The notes under the pieces were generated by a model, which was not told the DNA's origin, ran no database searches, and saw nothing but the letters and a program-made list of their open reading frames with translations. A DNA stretch of 64,000 nt from Aminivibrio pyruvatiphilus (GTDB taxonomy: Bacteria; Synergistota; Synergistia; Synergistales; Aminobacteriaceae): the NCBI RefSeq assembly GCF_004366815.1, contig NZ_SORI01000014.1, positions 1 to 64,000 on the forward strand. Direction: 5' to 3'. Of the stretch, positions 39,469-46,707 are shown piece after piece (within the stretch, counting starts at the first letter, position 1; each line of letters starts with the position of its first letter). The translations under genes were made by a program, and so were the position numbers.

Positions 39469-40362
39469 TTACACTTTCATGACATGAAGCATGAACGTTG
39501 AAGCCTGCGTCAGCATCTGGGTATTATTTCTTCCAAAAGACTGGAGCATATTGGCAATCAAAGCATAAATATCATTATGGGCATCCTTGGTTTTCGGTGT
39601 AACTCCATGGATATTCACAGGATATATTTCAATGGGCTTCAATCCTCTTTCAGCCAGCTTCCTTATCAACTGGGCCGGGGTATATTGAAACCTAGTGTTC
39701 ACTTCAACACCGGTACCCGGATGTTTTATTTCTCGGTCCTGCAAAGGAGCTATCTTTACATCATGAAGCGCTTCTTCGATATTCTGGGAAACAGACCATC
39801 GCACTGCTTCAGTCAGCAGCATTTCTGCCGCCCCTGAATCAATTTCCTGCGATGTGTATTCATTCAGGGAAAAAAGATTAAAGAGCCTGTTACGGGAACC
39901 GCAGACAAAAGAGCCGCCACGCTTTAGGCCCCGGGCAACCATTTCAAAAAAAAGCTCCAACTCTTCGTAGGAAATATACTCAATGAATCCATTGGCAGAA
40001 ATCAAATCATATTCTTCATTTCCCATCGAAAAATCGAAAATTGATGCGTGGACGAAGTCCGCCTTAATCCCGCTTTCTTTTTTCATTTTCAGGATGGCCT
40101 GTTCTATCATCTCTTCGGCAAAATCAACCCCTACGGACGGGATACCCAGTTTTGCCGCCTGAACCACAAGGTCACCAGTGCCGCATCCTACATCGAGAAA
40201 GGAACGAACGGGAGCGTTTTCTTTCGCAACGGAAAGGACAAAATCATTTCTTTCACGAATAAGGTTAAAGGATTCAAAGTTTCTATCCTCCGCTTTCATT
40301 CCCCATTCTTCCGCAAATTTTCTAAAATATGCCTGCGTTTCTTTCTGTTGTTTCGTTGTCAT
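39469..40362 (-). CDS. Class I SAM-dependent methyltransferase
   Basis: 297 residues. Motif I is FLDVGCGTGDLVVQAA, with GVDFAEEM (acidic residue of motif II) and DLISANGFIEYISYEEL. N-terminal helices come before the Rossmann fold, and a C-terminal part from about 235 may recognise substrate. O- or N-methylation of the nonulosonate or of an acyl substituent is plausible. AAGGCGG lies 6 nt before the ATG, and the gene overlaps none of its neighbours (4-nt gap to LegG). Confidence 0.8.
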   Translation of the reverse strand: MTTKQQKETQAYFRKFAEEWGMKAEDRNFESFNLIRERNDFVLSVAKENAPVRSFLDVGCGTGDLVVQAAKLGIPSVGVDFAEEMIEQAILKMKKESGIKADFVHASIFDFSMGNEEYDLISANGFIEYISYEELELFFEMVARGLKRGGSFVCGSRNRLFNLFSLNEYTSQEIDSGAAEMLLTEAVRWSVSQNIEEALHDVKIAPLQDREIKHPGTGVEVNTRFQYTPAQLIRKLAERGLKPIEIYPVNIHGVTPKTKDAHNDIYALIANMLQSFGRNNTQMLTQASTFMLHVMKV

Positions 40363-40366
40363 TTTT

Positions 40367-41533
40367 TCACCGCCTTATCGCAGAAGTAAGATCAAAGGGT
40401 ATGTTAAAAAAGTATTTCTGCTCAACAGTTTTCGTTGTTTTCAGGTATTCAATCATCAATCCGGCAGGGCTTCGAAGGTCAGATACTTTTGGTGCCGCCT
40501 TTCCACGGAACAAGGCCTGATGTACTGCTGCTTCCACACCGTCCGTCTTACAGGGACAGTCAGCAACCAAGTCGTCACGAAGGCGCCCTTTCTGCCTTCT
40601 CCCGATATTCACCGTCGGGACACCGAAGAGGGGCGCTTCCATGATGCCGCTCGAAGAATTGCCGATAACTGCGTCTGCTATCGAAAGCATACCCCAATAC
40701 CGTCTCCTCCCAAGTGATTGTACAAATACCCGTTTTTCCGGAGCGAGGCTGCAGAATTCGATCATCCGCTCATTGATTATCCGTCCGTCCGTGTCGGCGT
40801 TGGCCCCGGTGAAGACCATAGTCGCCGACGGGAAGCGGTCCAGAGCCGAGAGGAGGCGTTTGATCTGCTCTTCTGCAGACAAAGGTGAGCGGGTTTCAGG
40901 GTGATAGGTTACGACGAAGAGGGGTGATGAAAGGTGAATGCCGAGATGCTGCTCCAGTTCATTCCTGGTCGGCAGTTCAGTCTCCCTGATCCCGTCGAGG
41001 CACGCCGGGCCGACGACGAAGACCGAATCGGGAACCTCCCCCATCTGGATCACACGCCGCCGGTAATCTTCATGAGCTACGAAGTGGAGAGAACTCATCT
41101 TGGTGATGGCGTGACGGAAGGCGTCGTCGTAGGCGCCGAGGGTGATCTCGCCACCATGTATGTGGGCGACGGGTATCCCCGCAAGAACTGCTGCAGCAGC
41201 GGCACCGAGCATCTCGTACCGGTCACCCAGAATGACCAGCATATCCGGCTTCAATTCATCAAGAGCGTCGGCAAAACCAATGATGCCGAGGCCGAGGGAC
41301 TTGGTCACCGCAAGGGTTGAATCGCCGGAGAGCAGCATCTCCACCCGTTTGTGGATGGGAAAGCCGTCCTCCTCGATCTCCTTCCAGGTCAGGCCGAACT
41401 CGGGCGACAGATGCGCCCCGGTGACGATAATCTGCAGCTCCAGGTCCGGATCGTCCAGAATTTTCTTCATCAGCGGGCTGAGAAGACCGTATTCAGCCCT
41501 TGTGGCGGTTATGACGGCGATTTTCCGGGCCAT
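40367..41533 (-). CDS. Hydrolysing NDP-sugar 2-epimerase (NeuC/LegG family)
   Basis: 388 residues of the UDP-GlcNAc 2-epimerase fold (GT-B like). It has ITATRAEYGLLSPLM, ILGDRYEMLGAAAAAVLAGIPVAHIHGGE, VVTYHPETRS and IGNSSSGIMEAPLFGVPTVNIGRRQKGR. It releases the nucleotide and inverts C2, yielding the ManNAc-type substrate for NeuB/LegI. GAAGGTGAGGCA precedes the ATG. Next to LegB and LegC it is best read as LegG. Confidence 0.9.
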   Translation of the reverse strand: MARKIAVITATRAEYGLLSPLMKKILDDPDLELQIIVTGAHLSPEFGLTWKEIEEDGFPIHKRVEMLLSGDSTLAVTKSLGLGIIGFADALDELKPDMLVILGDRYEMLGAAAAAVLAGIPVAHIHGGEITLGAYDDAFRHAITKMSSLHFVAHEDYRRRVIQMGEVPDSVFVVGPACLDGIRETELPTRNELEQHLGIHLSSPLFVVTYHPETRSPLSAEEQIKRLLSALDRFPSATMVFTGANADTDGRIINERMIEFCSLAPEKRVFVQSLGRRRYWGMLSIADAVIGNSSSGIMEAPLFGVPTVNIGRRQKGRLRDDLVADCPCKTDGVEAAVHQALFRGKAAPKVSDLRSPAGLMIEYLKTTKTVEQKYFFNIPFDLTSAIRR

Positions 41534-41537
41534 TGCC

Positions 41538-42641
41538 TCACCTTCTCATGGAATGGACGGCATCACGGATAATCTCCGCCGCCCGAAGGGTGGATTCTTC
41601 ATCGTTGACCGTGGAAGCGGGAAGGTTGATGCCCTGTTCGAAGATACGTTCGGCCTCAGGATAGGAAAACCTGCAGCAGTCTCTCAGGTAAGGGTACGTA
41701 TGCAGGGGAGAAAAGAGCCTCCGGGTGGGAACCCCTTTTTCCCGAAGTTTTTCCTGAAGCTCCGCAATGACGCCGCCGGAAAGGGTGAATGACGGAAGCC
41801 ACCAGGCACTCTGCGCTCCCGGAAGCTCTTTCTGGAATTCCACCTCCGGAAGGCCGGCAAGGACTTCCCGGTAGATCCGGGCAAAGGTCCGCTTCTTTTC
41901 CAGGAAAAGGTCGATGCGCTCCATCTGGGCGAGGCCGAGGGCGGCCTCGAGGTTCGTCATCCGGTAGTTGTACCCCATTTCAGGGTGAAAATATCCCTTT
42001 GACGCATCCCGTGCCTGGTTGACGAGAAAGCGGATATGGTTGATCCGCTCCCTGTCACGGGCAACGACCATACCTCCCCCGCCGGTAGTGATAAGCTTGT
42101 TTCCGTTGAAGCTGAAACAGCCGAAATTCCCCAGGGTTCCGGAGGGTTTGCCTTTCCACGTTCCTCCCAGGCTCTCGGTGGCGTCTTCGATGATGACGAG
42201 TCCCCGCTCTTCCGCAATCCTTCCCAGTTTGTCCATATCGCAGAGGTTGCCGTAGAGGTGGACGGGCAGAATCGCCCGGGTTCTGGGCGTAACAGCCGCT
42301 TCCGTCAGTCCGGGGTCAAGGGTCCAGGTTTCGGGGTCCACGTCAACAAGCACAGGAGTTGCCCCGGTGTACAGGACCGGGTTGACCGAAGCTGCAAAGG
42401 AAAAGGCGGGCACGATGACCTCGTCCCCTGGTCCCACCCCTGCCTCGGCGAGGGCGATGTGAAGGGCTGCTGTACCGCTCTGGACCGAGACGCATTCCTC
42501 CGTCCCGAGGTACCGGGCAAACCGCTGCTCGAACTCCGGCACAAAGGGGCCTGCGGTGGAAACATAGGTTGAATCCACGCACTCCATGAGCTTTGCCTTT
42601 TCCGCCCCTCCGAGGTTCGGTGCATCAAGAAGCAGGAACAT
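41538..42641 (-). CDS. LegC-family sugar aminotransferase (DegT/DnrJ/EryC1)
   Basis: 367 residues from ATG 42641, 6 nt after AAGGTG; a GTG three codons upstream is possible. PLP enzyme with NSTYVSTAGPFVPEFE-like opening (VDSTYVSTAGPFVPEFE), IPAFSFAASVNP, IEDATESLGGTWKG and the Schiff-base Lys in FSFNGNKLITTGGGGM. It aminates C4 of the 4-keto-6-deoxy sugar made by LegB. It follows the LegB gene at once. Confidence 0.9.
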   Translation of the reverse strand: MFLLLDAPNLGGAEKAKLMECVDSTYVSTAGPFVPEFEQRFARYLGTEECVSVQSGTAALHIALAEAGVGPGDEVIVPAFSFAASVNPVLYTGATPVLVDVDPETWTLDPGLTEAAVTPRTRAILPVHLYGNLCDMDKLGRIAEERGLVIIEDATESLGGTWKGKPSGTLGNFGCFSFNGNKLITTGGGGMVVARDRERINHIRFLVNQARDASKGYFHPEMGYNYRMTNLEAALGLAQMERIDLFLEKKRTFARIYREVLAGLPEVEFQKELPGAQSAWWLPSFTLSGGVIAELQEKLREKGVPTRRLFSPLHTYPYLRDCCRFSYPEAERIFEQGINLPASTVNDEESTLRAAEIIRDAVHSMRR

Positions 42642-42653
42642 GTCGTTCACCTT

Positions 42654-43625
42654 CTATACGTTATAGATGCCGCTCTTGTAGAGCGCCCTGCGGTCATTCA
42701 TCCATTCGATGGTTCGCTTCAGGCCTTCCTCGAGGGAAACAACGGCCTTCCACCCTGTGAGGGCGTTCATCTTCGACGGATTTGAAAGCAGCCGCTCCAC
42801 CTCGCTCTTCTCAGGGCGGACCCGCTGTTCATCGGATGTTATACGGAAATGCTTTCCCAGAATTTTCCCGATGAGCAGGGCGAGGTCTCCCATGGAAACT
42901 TCCGTGCCCGTGCCCAGGTTCAGTACCTCGCCCACGGCGCCGGGAGCTTCCGATGCGGCCAGGAATCCCCGGACCGTATCGTCCACGAAGGTCAGGTCCC
43001 GGGTTGGGGAAAGGTTCCCCAGGGAGATTTCCTCTTTTCCGTCAAGGAGCTGGCTGATGATGGTGGGGATGATAGCCCGCGCCGACTGCCTTGGGCCGTA
43101 GGTGTTGAAGGGCCGGACCACCGTCACGGGAAGGCCGAAGGAGCGACAATAGGAGAGGGCGAGATAATCCGCCGAGGCCTTGGTGGCTGAATAGGGAGAC
43201 TGGGGGGTTATGGGATGTCCTTCGTCGATGGGGACATATCGGGCCGTTCCGTAGACCTCACTTGTGGAGGTGTGGATCACCCGCTCAACTCCGCACTCCC
43301 GGGCGGCCTGGAGGACGTTGTAGGTCCCCTCCACGTTGGTCTTCACATAGGCCAGGGGAGAAACATAGGAATAGGGGATGCCTATGAGGGCCGCTAGGTG
43401 AAAGACCCTTTCACAGCCATGAACGGCCTGCCGAACGAGGTCGAAATCACGGATATCTCCCGAAAGGATTTCCATTTCTTTGGCGTATTCGGCCCCCTCG
43501 AGCCATCCCCAGGAATTTTTCGAGTTGTACCGCAGAAAGGCCCGAACTTCGTGGCCCTGCTCGGCCAGTTTTTCTGCCAGGCGAGATCCGATGAATCCCC
43601 CCGCTCCTGTGACACATATCTTCAT
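42654..43625 (-). CDS. LegB-family NDP-GlcNAc 4,6-dehydratase
   Basis: 323 residues from ATG 43625, 8 nt after GGGGGA. Extended SDR with NAD motif VTGAGGFIGSRLAEKL, the LegB-like RYNSKNSWGWLEG, and catalytic TSTSEVYG with the YSATK Tyr/Lys pair. RAIIPTIISQLLDGKEEISLGNLSPTRDLTFVDDTVRGF completes the signature. It starts the legionaminic pathway by making the 4-keto-6-deoxy sugar from GDP- or UDP-GlcNAc. It is the first gene of the operon, following a strong terminator, so a promoter is expected in 43,626-43,692; I could not identify it. Confidence 0.9.
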   Translation of the reverse strand: MKICVTGAGGFIGSRLAEKLAEQGHEVRAFLRYNSKNSWGWLEGAEYAKEMEILSGDIRDFDLVRQAVHGCERVFHLAALIGIPYSYVSPLAYVKTNVEGTYNVLQAARECGVERVIHTSTSEVYGTARYVPIDEGHPITPQSPYSATKASADYLALSYCRSFGLPVTVVRPFNTYGPRQSARAIIPTIISQLLDGKEEISLGNLSPTRDLTFVDDTVRGFLAASEAPGAVGEVLNLGTGTEVSMGDLALLIGKILGKHFRITSDEQRVRPEKSEVERLLSNPSKMNALTGWKAVVSLEEGLKRTIEWMNDRRALYKSGIYNV

Positions 43626-43692
43626 GCGGCTTCCCCCATAATGGACTGTTCCGGAAAATTTTAATCCCTTTCCAGTATCGTCCGTTTGAGGG

Positions 43693-43728
43693 AAAAAATA
43701 AAGAGGCGGCCGCTTCTGCGGGCGCCTC
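43693..43728 (-). terminator. Intrinsic terminator after flaG
   Basis: On the minus strand GAGGCG-C-CCGC pairs with GCGG-C-CGCCTC (43703-43728, loop AGAA, one mismatch) and is followed by TTTATTTTTT. It lies about 20 nt past the flaG stop and separates the flagellin genes from the sugar operon. Confidence 0.88.
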
Positions 43729-43747
43729 GGGCAGTACATCGCAAATA

Positions 43748-44101
43748 TCAGGCATTCACATCGAGAAGGGCGCCGAAAAGCTCCCTGATATTCTCCATGA
43801 AACGGACCACTTCGTCGGGCGGAATCTTCCGGACCACTTCGTCCTTCGAGGTATCGATGACCGACACCTGGTAGACATCCGCCTCCTTCTTGTACTCGTA
43901 CTTCAGGCTCCGGTCGAAGGCCACCGCCAGCTTGTTTGCCTGGTCCACGGCGTCCTGCACCTGCTTTTCCGATACCGGTCTGACCGGAGGTTCCGCAGTC
44001 TTTTTCAGCGGAGGAACTTCGGAAACTTTACCAACAGCCCCGCCGCCGGTCGGAACCTTGTCCGGTGAAACCTGTGAAACAGCTGAACGAAGTATTTCCA
44101 T
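43748..44101 (-). CDS. flaG: FlaG family protein
   Basis: 117 residues. A variable Pro/Val-rich N-terminal half is followed by the FlaG core (about 47-117): LAVAFDRSLKYEYKKEADVYQVSVIDTSKDEVVRKIPPDEVVRFMENIRELFG. FlaG affects flagellar filament length and is usually next to flagellin and FliD. Only 24 nt separate it from the flagellin terminator, so it may depend on read-through. GGGAGGTG precedes the ATG. Confidence 0.88.
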   Translation of the reverse strand: MEILRSAVSQVSPDKVPTGGGAVGKVSEVPPLKKTAEPPVRPVSEKQVQDAVDQANKLAVAFDRSLKYEYKKEADVYQVSVIDTSKDEVVRKIPPDEVVRFMENIRELFGALLDVNA

Positions 44102-44124
44102 TATTGCACCTCCCTGTCTCTAGT

Positions 44125-44155
44125 AAAAAGAGGGGAGAAAATCTCCCCTCTTTTT
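44125..44155 (-). terminator. Flagellin gene terminator
   Basis: On the minus strand AAAAAGAGGGGAGA and TCTCCCCTCTTTTT form a near-perfect hairpin with a very small loop, ending in T5. It begins 18 nt after the flagellin stop codon. The A/T-rich symmetric ends would let it work from either side. Confidence 0.9.
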
Positions 44156-44173
44156 CTGAAGCGTGCTAGAGAT

Positions 44174-46504
44174 TTACCGGAGGAGCTGCAGCACGTTCTG
44201 GGGAAGCTGGTTCGCCTGGGCAAGCATGGAGTTGCCGGCCTGCATCAGGATGTTCAGCTTCGTGAAGTTCATCATTTCCTTCGCCATGTCGAGGTCGCGG
44301 ATGCGGCTCTCGGCTGCCTGGAGGTTCGTGCCGGCTACGGTCAGGTTGTTGATGGTGTGCTCCAGCCTGTTCTGGTAGGCGCCGAGCTTTGCCCTCTGGC
44401 CGGAGACCCGGTCGATGGCGCTGTCGATGACGGTGATGGAGCGGGCTGCGGACTCGCGGTCGGTGACAAGCACGTTGTTGATGCCAAGAGCCTTGGCACT
44501 CATGTCGCCGATATCGATGCCCATGTCTTCCTTCTCATTGGCGCCGATCTGGAAGACGGTGGTGTTGTCCGCAAGGTGAAGGACTGTCTCGTAAATGCCG
44601 GAATCCCGTGTAAGCCTGAAGCCCTTGGCGCTCTCGGACCACTCCAGCTTGGTGTTGGCCATGGCGTCGAACTCCACGTCCACATTCTTGTGGACCACTC
44701 CGTAGAGCATGTTGCCGGTGACCTTCACGTTGGAGGCGACAGTGGCCCCGCTGTGGGCATCGTTGATGCTCACCCGGTACTGACTCTCCCTGGAGTTTTG
44801 GATCACGTTGAGGCTGAGGGCCTTGATGATGTCCTCGTCGCCAGCGAAATTCAGCTCGCCCGCCTTGCCGGCGATGGCGGAACGGATAACGAATGTGCCT
44901 TCCACGGATTCAGGGGTATTGAAAGTTGACGTTTCTATAAAGTCCACGAAGCGATCGGTGTGGCTGTCGAGGTACTGGGCCTGACCGAGACCAAAGGCGA
45001 CTGCGCTGTTGAGTTTGAACTCGATGTCCCGAAGGGTGTCGGTGGAGTTCAGAGTAACAACTGCCTGCTTCCCGTCTCCCTGGGTGATGGTGATGTTCTG
45101 GGGGTCTTCGATCATGAACCTGCCGTTGGCATCCCAGAACTTGTCAAGGTCGCGGAGCTGCACGTCTCCCTTGGCAACCTGGCCTACGTAGGCGGCCTCA
45201 AAACCAGCGAGGAAGGCAGCGGCAGCGGTGTAATTATTATTGAACTGAAGGACAATGTCTGACTCGTAGAGAGTACCATTCGCCGTGTTCAGGTAGAAGT
45301 TTCGGAAGTGAACATCGTTTCCAGCCACAGCAGATGATTCAAGGTTGAAGGTTCTGTTTTTTAGATCTGTCGCAGCGGTGGTCCCCCATTGCCCAAACCA
45401 TTCGGGATTTGTCTTCCCGGAGATGACCACTGCCGCAGTTGGGGCAGAAGTTGCACCTGTACCAACAAAGCCCAGAACAATCTTATGACCAATTTCGTAG
45501 TCTTGCGCTCCGTTGGCTCCAGCAACGGCGATGGCCATAGTGCTGGTTCCGATGCCCAGAGAGGAAAGAGATGCTCCCGCCGAACCAACCAGAAGGTTGT
45601 CATTCACTTTAGTATCCACTGTGCCGTCTGAATTTAGAATATTGCTCGTTGCTCTGAAGGTGACTATGTTGGTGGCGGTATTAACGGCAACAACTTCCAA
45701 AAAGATTGACGCTCCTCCAACCGCTACAGAAGACCCCGCAGCGTCAAGAGTCAAAGCTGCTGTAGTGCCAAACTGCTGCTGAGCCGACAAAACCTGGCCA
45801 ATTACTTCCCCAGTACGTATAATATTGTAAGTTCCTGCAGGAAGACTATCCACCCGGACACTCTGGATTCCGGCTTCCTCATTCTTCGAAACGTTCATGA
45901 TCACGTTCTCGTGCTTGATCTTGAAGATGTCACTCTTCTGGATTGCGGCTTCGCCGGGGTCGGCAATGATGCTGATCTTGAAGTTTCCTTCCGCAGCGGA
46001 CTTCTGGCCGAACTGGTCTACCTGGCGCAGAGCGCCCCGGACAAGGGCTTTAGTCTCGAGTTTATCTGCGGACCAGAGCACAGAAGCGCTGCCGTCAAGC
46101 AGCTTCTTTTTGTTGAACTGGGTGGTGGTGGCGATCCTGGTGACTTCTTCCTTCAGCTGGTCCACTTCGAGCTGGATGTAGCTCCGGTCCTGACTGGTGA
46201 GGGTGTCGTTGGCAGCCTGGACTGAAAGCTCGCGCATGCGCTGGAGGATGGAGTGGGTCTCGTTCAGCGCGCCTTCGGCCGTCTGGATCATGGAGATGCC
46301 GTCCTGGCTGTTCCGCACGGCCTGATCGAGGCCGCGGACCTGGGCGCGCATCTTCTCGCTGATGGCGAGGCCTGCGGCGTCGTCAGCAGCGCTGTTGATC
46401 CGAAGACCGGTGGAAAGCTTCTCAATGGACTTCTGAAGGGAAGCGTTGGTAGAAGAAACGGAATTATAGGCGAAAAGCGCAGGGATGTTGTGGTAAATTC
46501 TCAT
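44174..46504 (-). CDS. fliC: Flagellin with large central insertion
   Basis: 776 residues, far above the 270-500 usual for flagellins. The N-terminal D0/D1 part (about 1-160) is canonical: [23 protein letters not shown]-like [29 protein letters not shown] and [32 protein letters not shown]. The C-terminal D1/D0 part (about 685-776) ends in [18 protein letters not shown]-type sequence. Between them lie about 520 residues of Thr/Ala/Val-rich D2/D3 material, exposed on the filament and the likely site of O-glycosylation. AAGGAGG lies 8 nt before ATG and is a probable CsrA target. It has a sigma-28 -10 box about 140 nt upstream and its own terminator. Confidence 0.95.
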   Translation of the reverse strand: MRIYHNIPALFAYNSVSSTNASLQKSIEKLSTGLRINSAADDAAGLAISEKMRAQVRGLDQAVRNSQDGISMIQTAEGALNETHSILQRMRELSVQAANDTLTSQDRSYIQLEVDQLKEEVTRIATTTQFNKKKLLDGSASVLWSADKLETKALVRGALRQVDQFGQKSAAEGNFKISIIADPGEAAIQKSDIFKIKHENVIMNVSKNEEAGIQSVRVDSLPAGTYNIIRTGEVIGQVLSAQQQFGTTAALTLDAAGSSVAVGGASIFLEVVAVNTATNIVTFRATSNILNSDGTVDTKVNDNLLVGSAGASLSSLGIGTSTMAIAVAGANGAQDYEIGHKIVLGFVGTGATSAPTAAVVISGKTNPEWFGQWGTTAATDLKNRTFNLESSAVAGNDVHFRNFYLNTANGTLYESDIVLQFNNNYTAAAAFLAGFEAAYVGQVAKGDVQLRDLDKFWDANGRFMIEDPQNITITQGDGKQAVVTLNSTDTLRDIEFKLNSAVAFGLGQAQYLDSHTDRFVDFIETSTFNTPESVEGTFVIRSAIAGKAGELNFAGDEDIIKALSLNVIQNSRESQYRVSINDAHSGATVASNVKVTGNMLYGVVHKNVDVEFDAMANTKLEWSESAKGFRLTRDSGIYETVLHLADNTTVFQIGANEKEDMGIDIGDMSAKALGINNVLVTDRESAARSITVIDSAIDRVSGQRAKLGAYQNRLEHTINNLTVAGTNLQAAESRIRDLDMAKEMMNFTKLNILMQAGNSMLAQANQLPQNVLQLLR

Positions 46505-46512
46505 ATTTGTGA

Positions 46513-46551
46513 CCTCCTTGTGTGTTCCTCAGGACAGCATCCTTACTGTCC
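46513..46551 (-). promoter_or_regulatory. Probable CsrA-binding sites in the flagellin leader
   Basis: On the minus strand a 6-bp hairpin GGACAG/CTGTCC (46532-46551) shows the loop TAAGGATG, a GGA-in-loop CsrA site. Downstream come GAGGAA (46524-46530) and the ribosome-binding site AAGGAGG (46513-46519), a second site that would block translation when bound. In Bacillus subtilis hag, two CsrA sites, one over the Shine-Dalgarno sequence, are known. The presence of csrA and fliW just upstream supports this reading. Confidence 0.65.
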
Positions 46552-46646
46552 ATTTGAAATGATGGTACGTTCCTTACTTATCTCTTTTGGATCTCATCCG
46601 TTCATTGGTTATCCATTTCTGCCCCCCTTCTGTATCATTTTTTTGA

Positions 46647-46654
46647 TTATCGGC
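46647..46654 (-). promoter_or_regulatory. Sigma-28 (FliA/SigD) -10 element for flagellin
   Basis: The minus strand reads GCCGATAA exactly, the sigma-28 -10 consensus. The matching -35 region is weak; no clear TAAAG was found 11-16 nt upstream. Transcription would start near 46640, giving a leader of about 135 nt that contains the CsrA sites. Confidence 0.65.
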
Positions 46655-46707
46655 CATCAAACTCATTTCCTAAAGCTTTTTGGTCAGAGAAAAAAGCGAA
46701 CTGGGTT

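Noticed and set aside
46675-46698. GCTTTTT/AAAAAGC inverted repeat after maf as a terminator
   Set aside because: The stem is only 7 bp and mostly A-T, with no proper T tract on the minus strand.
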